From UTCHB3 sp002050155 (lineage in GTDB: Bacteria; Bacteroidota; Ignavibacteria; Ignavibacteriales; Ignavibacteriaceae): a stretch of DNA of 64,000 bases. Under the pieces are notes generated by a model. That model saw only the letters and a program-made list of their open reading frames with translations. It was not told where the DNA came from and did not search any database. The DNA is taken from contig CP129491.1 in the NCBI GenBank assembly GCA_030584105.1, forward strand, positions 1,364,001 to 1,428,000, read 5' to 3'. This document shows, in pieces, positions 14,850 to 23,746 of this stretch. The position numbers and the translations under genes were made by a program. Numbering within the stretch: position 1 is the first letter of the stretch; each line of letters begins with the position of its first letter.

Positions 14850-15614
14850 TTAAATCTGCCCTGTGCCTTCTTTTTGTATCCAACCCGTTTTACCGTTGGG
14901 CAACAACACTCTGTACCACCCCGAAATTGTCTCCAATATTTCAAGTTTGTTGCCGGCAGATATCATTAAGGGCTTTTCTTCAGTCTTTTCAGGAATTGAA
15001 AACATTTCGATTTGAGAGCTAAGAACAATACACTCTTTTTTATCGGCGGTTTCTTCACGACTTAAAATAAACGAGGGCACAGCAGCTACTAAACCTAAAA
15101 AGAGCACACTGCCGGCAATCAGTGTGTTCCGAATTGTAGCATATCGATATTTTAGAATAAAAGAAGCCGCTAAGGCTAAAGCTAATATGTAAAGGATAAT
15201 CATTAGTGTGAACCAAGTCCAGACACCAAAAATACCCGACATATCGTTGAAAAATTTAAAAATGAAAAATTCCGGCACCTTAGCAATTCTTTCTCTAATT
15301 TTCAAATTTTCGTTTACGATTGCCGCGGCAATCATCTGATTGTTTTTATCGTATTTGCGCGCTTTTTCTAAATATAAAATACTGTTGCCCGTTTCACCCA
15401 ATCGTGAAAATGTTAACCCAAGGTTAAAATAAAGTTCTTTACTTTTAAATCCTTTGCTAACTAACCCCTCATATTTTTCAAGTGCGCTGCTGTAATCACC
15501 CTTTTGAAAAAATGAATTTGCCTCTTCAAACTCTTTTTCGGGCGTTTGCGGATAAATATTCCCTACGCACAAAACTGAAGTGAACATCAACCCAAAAACT
15601 AAAAATTTTATCAT
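14850..15614 (-). CDS. batE: BatE-like TPR/SH3 membrane protein
   Basis: 254 residues: signal-like N-terminus, two TPR units (EANSFFQKGDYSSALEKYEG, ELYFNLGLTFSRLGETGNSI) at about 28-90, two membrane segments near 125-180, and a C-terminal bacterial SH3 domain (NKLEILETISGWYRVLLPNG). This TPR-TM-SH3 layout is that of BatE, the last gene of the Bacteroides aerotolerance operon. Its ATG overlaps the batD stop by 4 bases. No clear terminator is seen in the 266 bases after it. Confidence 0.85.
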   Translation of the reverse strand: MIKFLVFGLMFTSVLCVGNIYPQTPEKEFEEANSFFQKGDYSSALEKYEGLVSKGFKSKELYFNLGLTFSRLGETGNSILYLEKARKYDKNNQMIAAAIVNENLKIRERIAKVPEFFIFKFFNDMSGIFGVWTWFTLMIILYILALALAASFILKYRYATIRNTLIAGSVLFLGLVAAVPSFILSREETADKKECIVLSSQIEMFSIPEKTEEKPLMISAGNKLEILETISGWYRVLLPNGKTGWIQKEGTGQI

Positions 15615-17398
15615 TCTTCCCCGCTTTCAAGTCTTTCGATTATCGAAGAAGCTCTGTCGTAAACCTCCTGCATTCTTTCCATTTTACCTGAAACCGGAGC
15701 GAATCTCATCAGTTCACAGTCATCCAACAATTTCTTTATTTCAAGGGCAAACGCCGGGTCTTTTCCCGCAGAAATAAGGGTTTCTTCCGCTTTTGCTGAA
15801 GTCATCTCACTCAGCTGGATGCCGTGGCGTGTAATAAGATACCCCTCAAGTGCGGTAGCCGCTTCAGAGTAGAATTTATCGTAATTTTTTTCGTTTAACA
15901 ATAAGCGTGCTTTCGACATCTTCTCCGCTGCCAATTTCTGAGCAGCTGTTTTAATCTTGTATGCCGGGTCGTTCAGCCGGGCAAATTCTTTTCGTTTATA
16001 ACTGACAAAATAAGCCGCCGAAACCAAAGGTAGAAAGAGTGATAAAACCACAAACCACCCTGCGGGATATGTGCCCTGTTCTTCCAGAAACGAACTTGCA
16101 CTTTTATAAATATCTATCTCTTCACCTGTTTCCACAGTTAAACCGTCGTTGTATTTTTCGTTTATTACGGTAATTGGTAACTCCTTTGTTTTCAGCGTCT
16201 CATAGGTTTTTGTCTGTGGATCAAACCAGGTGAAACCAACAGCTGGAAGTGAATATTTGCCCCCATCCCGCGGAATTAATACATACTCAATCACTTTTGA
16301 ACCGGAAATCACTCCCGAATTATTTTTGGTTTTTGTAATATTTGGGTCGAGCACTTCAAAACTTTTATTAAATGTCGGTCTTGCCACATCCAACAATTCA
16401 ATATTTCCGGTGCCGTTCAGTATAATTTGGAATTTAACCGGTTCATTTTTCTTAAATTTTCTCTTTGCAACCTTCGTCTCTAAACTAAATTTACCCACTG
16501 CACCGGTAAAATATTTTGAAGTGTCGCCGTTAGGAAGTGGCAAAATATTAACATTAACCACCGGCGAACTAATCTTAACTTCTTCCGAAGAAGAAGAGCC
16601 GGGGTGATATGATGAAAAAGGATCGTAGTTTGAACTGCTCCCCGAGAAAATAACACTAAGCGTTAAAGATATTGGCGAAATTTTTAAACTACCCGAACGG
16701 GTTGGAAACAAAGCCGCTTTTTTCAAAATTGCAGTGTTATATTGTGTGCCGTTATAAGTTTCCGGCGTCAAATAATTACTGCTCCCCTCAAGTTCTTCCG
16801 CCCAAAAACCTTCGTACAACGGTAGTTTCGCGTGAGTTATATATTCCGGGCGAACATCAGGGCTGACATAAATTTTATACGAAACAGTTATCTGTTCACC
16901 AAGATAAGCAGTGGGTTTATCAACTATTGCACGAATAAACAATTTGTTACGAATATCTCTGCCGTTTGCATAATCACCGGATTCGTCCTGTGCAGAACTT
17001 CCTTCAACTTTAATTGTAATGGGTTGGATGTTGTGCGTAACCCCCTCAATAGTGAATTTTGCGCCGGCAATTTGGTAGGTTCCCAATTTTCTTGCAGATA
17101 AAATATATGAATAACTACCTGTAATCGTAGCAGCGTTATTGGTAACCGAAATGCTGCGCGATTGGTTCGGGCCACTGAAAATCAGAAAATCATCCAAATC
17201 CGGAGGTGTAAAATTCACCGAAGAAGACCCCTGATACTCATAGCTAAAGTTTACCTCAAACTTCTCGTTTACTGCAACGGTTTTTTTGCTTACTTTGGAG
17301 TAAATCTTTTGAGCATCGGCACTGTTAGCAAAACAAACTAAAAAGGAAAAAATCAGAAACGGAAAAAACTTTCCCGGAAATCCTTTGTGCTGTTTCAC
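15611..17398 (-). CDS. batD: BatD oxygen-tolerance protein
   Basis: 595 residues: signal peptide, then repeated Ig-like beta domains exposed to the periplasm (KTVAVNEKFEVNFSYEYQG, NKLFIRAIVDKPTAYLGEQI, LPNGDTSKYFTGAVGKFSLE), a membrane helix near 440-460 (GWFVVLSLFLPLVSAAYFVS) and a cytoplasmic helical tail. Length and domain order match BatD. It overlaps batC by 4 bases upstream and batE by 4 bases downstream. Bat proteins are thought to form an envelope complex with the MoxR ATPase; the biochemical role is not settled. Confidence 0.9.
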   Translation of the reverse strand: MKQHKGFPGKFFPFLIFSFLVCFANSADAQKIYSKVSKKTVAVNEKFEVNFSYEYQGSSSVNFTPPDLDDFLIFSGPNQSRSISVTNNAATITGSYSYILSARKLGTYQIAGAKFTIEGVTHNIQPITIKVEGSSAQDESGDYANGRDIRNKLFIRAIVDKPTAYLGEQITVSYKIYVSPDVRPEYITHAKLPLYEGFWAEELEGSSNYLTPETYNGTQYNTAILKKAALFPTRSGSLKISPISLTLSVIFSGSSSNYDPFSSYHPGSSSSEEVKISSPVVNVNILPLPNGDTSKYFTGAVGKFSLETKVAKRKFKKNEPVKFQIILNGTGNIELLDVARPTFNKSFEVLDPNITKTKNNSGVISGSKVIEYVLIPRDGGKYSLPAVGFTWFDPQTKTYETLKTKELPITVINEKYNDGLTVETGEEIDIYKSASSFLEEQGTYPAGWFVVLSLFLPLVSAAYFVSYKRKEFARLNDPAYKIKTAAQKLAAEKMSKARLLLNEKNYDKFYSEAATALEGYLITRHGIQLSEMTSAKAEETLISAGKDPAFALEIKKLLDDCELMRFAPVSGKMERMQEVYDRASSIIERLESGEE

Positions 17399-18192
17399 CA
17401 GTCAATCCTATAACTATTATTCACTCTCTCCTTGTTGCCATTTTCTTTTCTGAGGTCTTTTTCTTTGTCTTTTAAGGCATTCAGAATTTTCTCGGCGTCT
17501 TCCTTGCTCATCTGAGGCTTTTCTCTCTGCCCATTGGGCTGTTGGTTATTGTTCCCTTTGTTCTGATCGTTTTGGTTATCCCGGTTATTATCCCGGTTTT
17601 GATTTTGGTCTTTATTCTGATCTTTGTTCTGATTTTGATTTTGATTTTGGTTCTGATTCTGATTCTGGTTTTTGTTTTGATCCTTGTTCTGGTTCTGGTT
17701 TTTGTCTTGATCCTTATTCTGATCTTTGTTCTGATTTTGGTTCTGTTTCTGCTCTTCTTCCTGTTTCTTTTTCAGCTTGTTAAGAGCATAGGTTAAGTTG
17801 TACTTTGCGTCGCTGTCTTCCGGAGATAACTTCAACGAGTTTTTGTAAGCCTCAATCGCTTCCCGGTATTTACCTTCTGCTAAATAAGCATTTCCAATGT
17901 TGTACCACGCCTTTGACTTTAATCCCTCGTCATTACTTTTTCCGATAGCTTTTTCAAAGGATTCGATCGACTCTTTATAGTTCTTAGTTTTGTAGTAACC
18001 GGCACCTAAGTTAAAATCAGGAATTGGAGATTTACTGTCAAGCTCGGAACTTTTTTTGAACAAACCTATTGCGTCGTCATATTGCTTTTTTTCATATTTG
18101 TTAACGCCGTCGTTATTGGTTCCTTTGAAACTTTGCGAAAACAAAGCAAATGCGCTGAAACAAAAAATTATTGTTAAAAATTTTATCCTCAT
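17395..18192 (-). CDS. batC: BatC-like TPR protein with long Asn/Gln/Asp/Lys repeat tail
   Basis: 265 residues. After a signal peptide come three TPR units (residues 25-135: NKYEKKQYDDAIGLFKKSSE, WYNIGNAYLAEGKYREAIEA). The next 85 residues are a low-complexity run of NQ, KDQ and NKD repeats, followed by NNNQQPNGQREKPQMSKEDA and a short charged end. BatC proteins often have a variable charged tail after the TPRs, but this one is unusually repetitive at DNA level (17540-17760). The gap to batB is 2 bases and the overlap with batD is 4. Confidence 0.85.
   Translation of the reverse strand: MRIKFLTIIFCFSAFALFSQSFKGTNNDGVNKYEKKQYDDAIGLFKKSSELDSKSPIPDFNLGAGYYKTKNYKESIESFEKAIGKSNDEGLKSKAWYNIGNAYLAEGKYREAIEAYKNSLKLSPEDSDAKYNLTYALNKLKKKQEEEQKQNQNQNKDQNKDQDKNQNQNKDQNKNQNQNQNQNQNQNQNKDQNKDQNQNRDNNRDNQNDQNKGNNNQQPNGQREKPQMSKEDAEKILNALKDKEKDLRKENGNKERVNNSYRIDW
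17540..17760. repeat. In-frame microsatellite-like repeats in batC
   Basis: Degenerate GATTTTGGTT/CTGATTCTGG-type hexamer and dodecamer repeats encode NQN, KDQ and NKD runs. Length changes here in multiples of three would vary the tail of BatC without breaking the frame. Confidence 0.8.
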
Positions 18193-18194
18193 TT

Positions 18195-19433
18195 CTAATC
18201 TCCGTTTATATTGCTTTTCATCTTGCCTGCCCCTTCGTCTTTACTTCCTACACCATTGGCGCTGTTGCCTGAGCTTTCAGTTTTACTCCCTGCCACTTTG
18301 GCGCTGTTGCCTGAGCTTTCAGTTTTACTCCCTGCCACTTTGGCGCTGCTGCCTGCCCCTTCAGTTTTACTCCCTGCCACCGGAGTGTTGTTGCCCACCA
18401 CTTCATCCCCGTTGCTGTAATTTTGTGAATCCACCCAACTTTTTCGGTCATTAATTACGAATGAAGCAATGAATAAAATAATCGCGGGGACCAAGAACCA
18501 GTGAAAAACCTCGTCGTAGTCAACCACTTTGAATGAAGCAAACTCCGATTTTTCCAACCCATTTAGTCTGTCATAAAGATTCGAAAGATAATCAGAGTTA
18601 TCATCACTTCTGTAGAACTGCCCGCCGCCGGTAACGGCTAAACTCTTTAACATTTTTTCATTGGCTTTAGAAATTACAGGTTCACCATATTCATCAGTTT
18701 TAACTCCGTTCGTTTTACCGCCATAATAAACGGGAATTTCAGCCCCTTTGGCAGTACCCAGAGCAACTGTGAAAACCCTGATTCCATCGGCTACTGCCTT
18801 TTTTACTGCTTGCTCAGCGCCGCTTTCGTGGTTTTCTCCGTCTGAAAAGATAATAATAGCTCGTCCTTTGTTCTTTGATGATTCAAAGCCCTGAATCGCC
18901 ATTTCCACACCGCTTGCTATATTTGTCCCCTGTACCGGCACACTGTTAACAGTAATTGAACTTAGAATCATTTTACCGATTGAATGGTCTAAAGTTAAAG
19001 GGAACTGCAGATAACTCTCACCAGCAAACAGCACCATACCTATTCTGTCCCCCGCCATTTTTTTCAGCAACAATTCAATATCGAACTTAGCCTTTTCCAA
19101 CCTGCTTGGTTTAACATCTTCCGCCGCCATTGAATTTGAAGCGTCTAAAAGGAAGAAAACATCAATTCCGGTTTGTTTCACGGATTCAACCTTTGTACCC
19201 ACCACGGGCCTCATCATCGCAACCAAAGTGAGAAGACCGGCAGAAACGATCAGGCTGAAACGAAGAATTTCCTTTTTCACCGACCTGTTGTAAACCAATT
19301 TTTGGAAATCCATCCCTTTGAAAAACCGGGTTAAAACATCCTTTTTTGCGAAATAATAAAAGGCAAAAAGAGGTACTAACAAAATAAAAAGCGCCAGAAA
19401 CATATAGTCAGGTTCAAGTCCAAATTTTAACAT
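18195..19433 (-). CDS. batB: BatB von Willebrand A-domain membrane protein
   Basis: 412 residues: two N-terminal membrane segments, a periplasm-facing VWA domain with MIDAS motif FLLDASNSMAAED (DxSxS) near residues 90-102 and TNIASG and FSDGENHESG further on, then a third membrane helix (WFLVPAIILFIASFVI) near 310-326. The last 75 residues are a Ser/Gly/Lys-rich tail built of 14-residue repeats (AKVAGSKTESSGNS type). The tail is not a normal BatB feature and comes from a 42-bp DNA repeat. The gene abuts batA with a one-base gap. Confidence 0.9.
   Translation of the reverse strand: MLKFGLEPDYMFLALFILLVPLFAFYYFAKKDVLTRFFKGMDFQKLVYNRSVKKEILRFSLIVSAGLLTLVAMMRPVVGTKVESVKQTGIDVFFLLDASNSMAAEDVKPSRLEKAKFDIELLLKKMAGDRIGMVLFAGESYLQFPLTLDHSIGKMILSSITVNSVPVQGTNIASGVEMAIQGFESSKNKGRAIIIFSDGENHESGAEQAVKKAVADGIRVFTVALGTAKGAEIPVYYGGKTNGVKTDEYGEPVISKANEKMLKSLAVTGGGQFYRSDDNSDYLSNLYDRLNGLEKSEFASFKVVDYDEVFHWFLVPAIILFIASFVINDRKSWVDSQNYSNGDEVVGNNTPVAGSKTEGAGSSAKVAGSKTESSGNSAKVAGSKTESSGNSANGVGSKDEGAGKMKSNINGD
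18217..18385. repeat. 42-bp in-frame tandem repeat at the 3' end of batB
   Basis: Units begin at 18259, 18301 and 18343 (GCGCTGTTGCCTGAGCTTTC and variants), with degenerate copies on each side. Each unit encodes 14 residues of the form GSKTESSGNSAKVA, so copy-number change keeps the frame. Confidence 0.85.
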
Positions 19434-19434
19434 T

Positions 19435-20424
19435 TTAGGGCAACCTCCTCAGCCAGGTGTAAGAGAGCACACGCGAAAGCACAATTAAACCCAAAGCGAA
19501 GGGCAACAACACCTGAAATTTTTCTGATTTTCTTTTGAACGAACTGACCTCAATTCTCGATTTTTCCAAACGATCAATCTCGTTATAAATGCTTTCAAGT
19601 TTGGCGTTATCGGTTGCTCTGAAGTATTTCCCGCCACTTTCCTTAGCAATTTTTTGCAGAAGTGGTTCGTCAATTTCCACCGGTACCATCATTCTTCTGG
19701 TTCCGTAGTCAGTCGGCACATCCATTGGAGCCTCACCAATTGTACCCACACCAATAGTGTATATCCTTATTCCAAATTTCACGGCAATTTCAGCTGCAGA
19801 ACTGGGGTCGATTTCACCGGCGTTGTTCATTCCATCAGTGAGCAGAATTATCACTTTGCTTTTCGTTTCAGACTCACGGAGGACATTAACGCCCGTTGCA
19901 ATGGCGTTTCCAATTGCGGTTCCGTCTTCTAACAACCCGCTTTCTATTTGATTCATCAAAGTAATCAGCGCATTGTGGTCAACCGTTAAAGGGCATTGTG
20001 TGAAGGCATCTTTTGCAAATATCACCAAGCCTATTCGGTCGTTTTTTCTCCCTTGAACAAAGTCAAGCGTTATTTTTTTCGCCGCCTGAAGCCTGTCGGG
20101 GTCGAAGTCTTTTGCCAGCATACTGCTCGAGATATCAAGCACAACTGAGATATCTATACCTTCGGAATAAACACTCTCTTCGGAAAGATCGGTCTGCGGA
20201 CGCGCCAGTGCAATTATCATAACCGCCAATGCCGATATGTTCAGGAAATAAGGAAGATTTCCGAGTTTGGCACGAATATCGGAGAAGCCTTTTGCAACCT
20301 CAGTTTTTGAATATAGCATTGGGGTTATACCCAATTTTTTATTTTTTCTGTATAACATCAAAACCGGAATTATCAGGAGAGCCAATAAAACCCAAGGGTA
20401 TGCAAAAGAAAAACTGCTAAACAT
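19435..20424 (-). CDS. batA: BatA von Willebrand A-domain membrane protein
   Basis: 329 residues, close to the family length. Two N-terminal membrane segments (WVLLALLIIPVLML, NISALAVMIIALA), the VWA domain with VVLDISSSMLAKD (MIDAS) near residue 95 and LLTDGMNNAGEIDP near 195, and a C-terminal membrane helix (FALGLIVLSRVLSY). BatA and BatB are paralogues and usually adjacent, as here. It overlaps the upstream BatD-like gene by 8 bases. The metal-dependent adhesion motif suggests protein-protein contacts in the envelope. Confidence 0.92.
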   Translation of the reverse strand: MFSSFSFAYPWVLLALLIIPVLMLYRKNKKLGITPMLYSKTEVAKGFSDIRAKLGNLPYFLNISALAVMIIALARPQTDLSEESVYSEGIDISVVLDISSSMLAKDFDPDRLQAAKKITLDFVQGRKNDRIGLVIFAKDAFTQCPLTVDHNALITLMNQIESGLLEDGTAIGNAIATGVNVLRESETKSKVIILLTDGMNNAGEIDPSSAAEIAVKFGIRIYTIGVGTIGEAPMDVPTDYGTRRMMVPVEIDEPLLQKIAKESGGKYFRATDNAKLESIYNEIDRLEKSRIEVSSFKRKSEKFQVLLPFALGLIVLSRVLSYTWLRRLP

Positions 20425-21646
20425 CCGGTTCCTCCGATTGTTCAGGGGCCTCAGACTGTTGTCTTTCTTCAGGTTTTTTTGGTTCTGCCACTTCCGCCGG
20501 TGCTGCGGGGTTTTTCATTTCTGCCCGGTTGACCGGTTCTGCCACTTCCGCCGGTGCTGCGGGGTTTTTCATTTCTGCCCGGTTGACCGGTTCCGACACT
20601 TCAGCCGGTGCTGCGGGTTTTTTTATTTCTGCCCGGTTGACCGGTTCAGATACTTCCGCCGGTGTTGCGGAAGAATCAAGTTGCCCTGACTGCGCTGAAG
20701 ACTTTGAAGTGACCGGCTGTCTTGCCCTTCCCTTGTTCAGCTCATTCAGAAGTGCAACCGCACTTGCTGTGTAATTACCCGATTCGTTCTCTGTCGGAAT
20801 ATATTTTGCAAATTTCACCATATCAGCGCGGGTTAAGAAATCATCAACCCCGGCCACGGTTTCCCCATTAATTTTCTTGTTCAGTTCTCTGATTGTTTCG
20901 CGTGTAGTAAGCTCTAAAGATGGAAAATGATACTCAACATTAAAGAACCAACGAAGTGTATCCGCCACTTCACTATAGTGCATTTTCACTTCATTATGGG
21001 CTAAATACTGCTTAGCGTCTATAGCTTCAAGCATTTCGAGCGCTTTCTCATAATTTGTAGGAATCCGAACCGGTTCGGCTTCCGGTACTTTCTCAGTTTT
21101 TGATTTTTTCCGGAATTTCCAAATTATAAACCATACAAGCAGCCCCACCAACAAAATTCCGCCAAAAAGTATAGAATACTCTAACCAACCCCAGGGGATT
21201 TTCTCAGGCGGCTTCACATCCTTAATTTCTTCTTCCATATTTACGGGCACCGTACGGATCCGGATCGTGTCAACTCCGCTGAATCGTTTTAGCGTGTCCG
21301 CACCCTTGATGAATAACCAGGTGAACGACGGAACCACAACATCGAGCGAGTCAAACGCTGAAAAATAAAGGTTAAAACCCTTACTGATTCTCCCGTTTTT
21401 TTCGATGTTGTCTATTGTATCAACCGAAAGATATTCCAACTTTCTTGTGCTGAGCGAATCGATATAAGCCGGTTCAACCACCTTAAACTGCCCCGGATAC
21501 TCCAAGGTAAGAGTAAATAAAATTTTATCTCCAACCAGATAGTTTTTCTTCTCAGGCTTGAAAGAAAGCGAAATCTCCTGCTGCTGCCCAGAAAGAAACG
21601 GACTAAAAATTAAAATAACGGTTAAAAATTTCAGAAAATATTTCAC
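20417..21646 (-). CDS. BatD-N-like membrane protein with repeat tail
   Basis: 409 residues starting with GTG. Signal peptide, one beta domain (EISLSFKPEKKNYLVGDKI, ARNTERM-type Ig fold) up to about residue 150, a membrane helix near 165-188 (LEYSILFGGILLVGLLVWFI), and a cytoplasmic helical domain to residue 300. The last 95 residues are Ala/Pro/Glu-rich 18-residue repeats (PAAPAEVSEPVNRAEMKN). It looks like a short relative of BatD placed between DUF58 and batA, a position where Bacteroidota often encode an unnamed BatD-like protein. The gap to the DUF58 gene is 5 bases. Confidence 0.75.
   Translation of the reverse strand: MKYFLKFLTVILIFSPFLSGQQQEISLSFKPEKKNYLVGDKILFTLTLEYPGQFKVVEPAYIDSLSTRKLEYLSVDTIDNIEKNGRISKGFNLYFSAFDSLDVVVPSFTWLFIKGADTLKRFSGVDTIRIRTVPVNMEEEIKDVKPPEKIPWGWLEYSILFGGILLVGLLVWFIIWKFRKKSKTEKVPEAEPVRIPTNYEKALEMLEAIDAKQYLAHNEVKMHYSEVADTLRWFFNVEYHFPSLELTTRETIRELNKKINGETVAGVDDFLTRADMVKFAKYIPTENESGNYTASAVALLNELNKGRARQPVTSKSSAQSGQLDSSATPAEVSEPVNRAEIKKPAAPAEVSEPVNRAEMKNPAAPAEVAEPVNRAEMKNPAAPAEVAEPKKPEERQQSEAPEQSEEPDV
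20481..20680. repeat. 54-bp in-frame tandem repeat at the 3' end of the BatD-like gene
   Basis: Units start at 20481, 20535, 20589 and 20643 (GGTTCTGCCACTTCCGCCGG and variants). Each encodes 18 residues, so the repeat count can change without a frameshift. It is unrelated in sequence to the batB repeat. Confidence 0.88.
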
Positions 21647-21651
21647 AAAAA

Positions 21652-22527
21652 CTACCTTCTTCCCCTAAGTTTAAAGAATGATATCAGCGGCTTAATATAG
21701 CTCTCGCCCGTTTTAATTTCTATTCTGTCGGCTTTTGCTGAACGGAAAAGGTTTTCACGATAATTTCTCTCTTCCGCCCATTTACTGTGCATATATCGTG
21801 TAAATTTTGGTGAAGAAGTGTTGATAAGCCCGGTTTCACCCGTTTCGGGGTCTTTAACGCTGATTAACCCAATTTTCGGAAGCACAATCTCTCTTTCATC
21901 TTCTAACACAACTGCAATAAGATCATGTTTTTTCGCAACTGTTTTCAAAATTTTGTCATATCCTTTATCCTGAAAATCAGAAATCAGAAAAATAATCGCC
22001 CTTTTTGAAATCATATTGTTCAAATATTCCAATGCAACCTTTATGTCAGTCTTCTTTCCAACGGGAGCACTGTTAATTACTTCTCTGATTATCCTTAGGG
22101 GGTGCGACCTGCTTTTCTTCGGCGGAATAAATTTTTCAACTTTATCGGTGAAAAGAATCAGCCCCGTTTTGTCATTGTTTTTCAAAGCACTGAATGCAAA
22201 AATTGCAGAAAGTTCCGCTGCAAGTTCCTGTTTAGTTTGTGTTCTTGTGCCAAACTCCTGAGAGCCGCTCATATCCACAAGCAACATAACGGTCAGTTCC
22301 CGCTCTTCTTCGAAGACTTTAACAAACGGGTGACCAAAACGCGCGCTTACATTCCAGTCAATGTTTCTTACATCATCACCGGGTGAATACTCCCGAACTT
22401 CAGAAAAGGTCATACCGCGCCCTTTGAAAACCGAGTGATACTCTCCCGAGAAGAAGTCGTTCACCATTCCCTTAGTTTTCAGTTCTATTCTGTGAACTCT
22501 TTTTAGGATGTCTTTAGTTTCCAGAAT
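21652..22527 (-). CDS. DUF58 (VWA-like) protein of the Bat operon, probable AUU start
   Basis: 291 residues if translation starts at ATT 22527. The first ATG (22467) would remove 20 residues (LETKDILKRVHRIELKTKG region) that are well conserved in DUF58 proteins just before VNDFFSGEYHSVFKGRGM. No ATG, GTG or TTG lies between the preceding in-frame stop and that ATG. A GAGGGG ribosome site lies 4 bases before ATT (7 before the CTG that follows). The DUF58 core SEVREYSPGDDVRNIDWN and the VWA-like LLVDMSGSQEF are clear. It sits 10 bases after moxR and 5 before the BatD-like gene. Confidence 0.9.
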   Translation of the reverse strand: MLETKDILKRVHRIELKTKGMVNDFFSGEYHSVFKGRGMTFSEVREYSPGDDVRNIDWNVSARFGHPFVKVFEEERELTVMLLVDMSGSQEFGTRTQTKQELAAELSAIFAFSALKNNDKTGLILFTDKVEKFIPPKKSRSHPLRIIREVINSAPVGKKTDIKVALEYLNNMISKRAIIFLISDFQDKGYDKILKTVAKKHDLIAVVLEDEREIVLPKIGLISVKDPETGETGLINTSSPKFTRYMHSKWAEERNYRENLFRSAKADRIEIKTGESYIKPLISFFKLRGRR

Positions 22528-22537
22528 TAAACCCCTC

Positions 22538-23521
22538 TCACGGCACTTCTATTTTGTTCAGAATCTCTTTGATAATTTGCTCAGAGGTGATTTCTTCAGC
22601 CTCAGCTTCATAACTGACGGAAATTCTGTGTCTTAAAACATCCTGCGCAACCGATCTGACATCATCGGGAGTAACGAAACCGCGCCTGCGAAGAAGAGCC
22701 ATCCCCCGTGCGGCAAGCGCCAGGTTGATGGTCGCTCTGGGAGAAGCTCCAAAACCGATCAAATCACGAAGTTTATCCAATCTGAATTTACCCGGAACCC
22801 GCGTTGCAAAAACGAGATCGAGAATATATCTCTCAATTTTTTCATCGAGATAAACCTCTTTAAGCAACTGCCGCCCCCTCAGTACCTGTTCTTTCGTAAC
22901 GATTTTGTTTATCGGAATTTCATCCTGATGCAGGCTCTGCCTTAAAATCATCAATTCTTCTTCCTGCGTGGGGTAGGTAATTTTTACTTTCAGCATGAAC
23001 CTGTCCACCTGCGCTTCAGGCAACGGATATGTACCTTCCTGCTCAATCGGATTTTGTGTTGCAAGTACTAAGAATGGTTCTTCAAGCGGGAATGAAGTTT
23101 TCCCGATCGTAACCTGCCTTTCCTGCATAGCCTCAAGAAGCGCACTTTGTACCTTTGCGGGTGCGCGGTTAATTTCATCTGCGAGGATAAAATTGGCAAA
23201 GATGGGTCCCTTTCTGATGGTGAAATTCCCCTCTTTCTGGTTATAAATTTGCGTGCCTGTTAAGTCAGCGGGCAACAAATCGGGTGTGAACTGTATCCGC
23301 TGGAAGTCTGCCTGCATCACTCCGGCAAGTGTTTTAATCGCAAGCGTTTTCGCCAGACCCGGCACCCCTTCCAGTAAAATGTGCCCGTTTGCAAAAAGCC
23401 CGATCAGCAGCCTTTCGAGCATTTCTGACTGCCCGACGACCACCTTGTGCATTTCGCCCAACATCTCTTCAATGAAATAACTTTCGGAACTGATTCGTTC
23501 GTTTAATTCGCTAATATCCAT
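22538..23521 (-). CDS. moxR: MoxR-type AAA+ ATPase of the Bat operon
   Basis: 327 residues, family length. Walker A LLEGVPGLAKT near residue 55, Walker B FILADEINRAPAKVQSALLE near 110, sensor 1 LATQNPIEQEGTYPLPEAQ near 150, and the C-terminal lid. MoxR ATPases act as chaperones for partners with VWA domains, here BatA, BatB and the DUF58 protein. It is the first gene of the operon. On the minus strand, TAAATTTA at 23613-23606 with TTG 21 bases further upstream is a possible promoter, 85 bases before the ATG. Confidence 0.95.
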   Translation of the reverse strand: MDISELNERISSESYFIEEMLGEMHKVVVGQSEMLERLLIGLFANGHILLEGVPGLAKTLAIKTLAGVMQADFQRIQFTPDLLPADLTGTQIYNQKEGNFTIRKGPIFANFILADEINRAPAKVQSALLEAMQERQVTIGKTSFPLEEPFLVLATQNPIEQEGTYPLPEAQVDRFMLKVKITYPTQEEELMILRQSLHQDEIPINKIVTKEQVLRGRQLLKEVYLDEKIERYILDLVFATRVPGKFRLDKLRDLIGFGASPRATINLALAARGMALLRRRGFVTPDDVRSVAQDVLRHRISVSYEAEAEEITSEQIIKEILNKIEVP

Positions 23522-23605
23522 CTATTCTCCTTATGTTGCAAATGATGAATTACATGTTTCAAGTGATTTTTGTTGATTTAAAAAAAAGCTATGCGTAAAG
23601 AATAG

Positions 23606-23637
23606 TAAATTTACCAAACACTTTTTAATAAATCCAA
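23606..23637 (-). promoter_or_regulatory. Possible promoter of the Bat operon
   Basis: TAAATTTA (23613-23606) with TTG at 23637-23635, spacing 21. This is one base off the spacing and the last base of the pattern seen at tRNA-Leu and suf. The region is AT-rich, so chance matches are possible. Confidence 0.35.
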
Positions 23638-23746
23638 CGATAAATCCGCTTAAAATCGTGAACTGTCCATCAAATTGTTATAATTGTTAAAATCTTTTTT
23701 TTGTTTCAAAAACTTAATAATAATCTGTCAGTTTCTTTACTTAGTG

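Noticed and set aside
17542..17796. Plus-strand hydrophobic frame rich in Ile, Leu and Val
   Set aside because: It is the antisense reading of the BatC NQ/KDQ repeats; hydrophobicity follows from composition.
18211..18454. Plus- and minus-strand frames opposite the batB repeat
   Set aside because: They are repeat-derived shadows (LLP- and KLKAQ-rich) of the batB coding strand.
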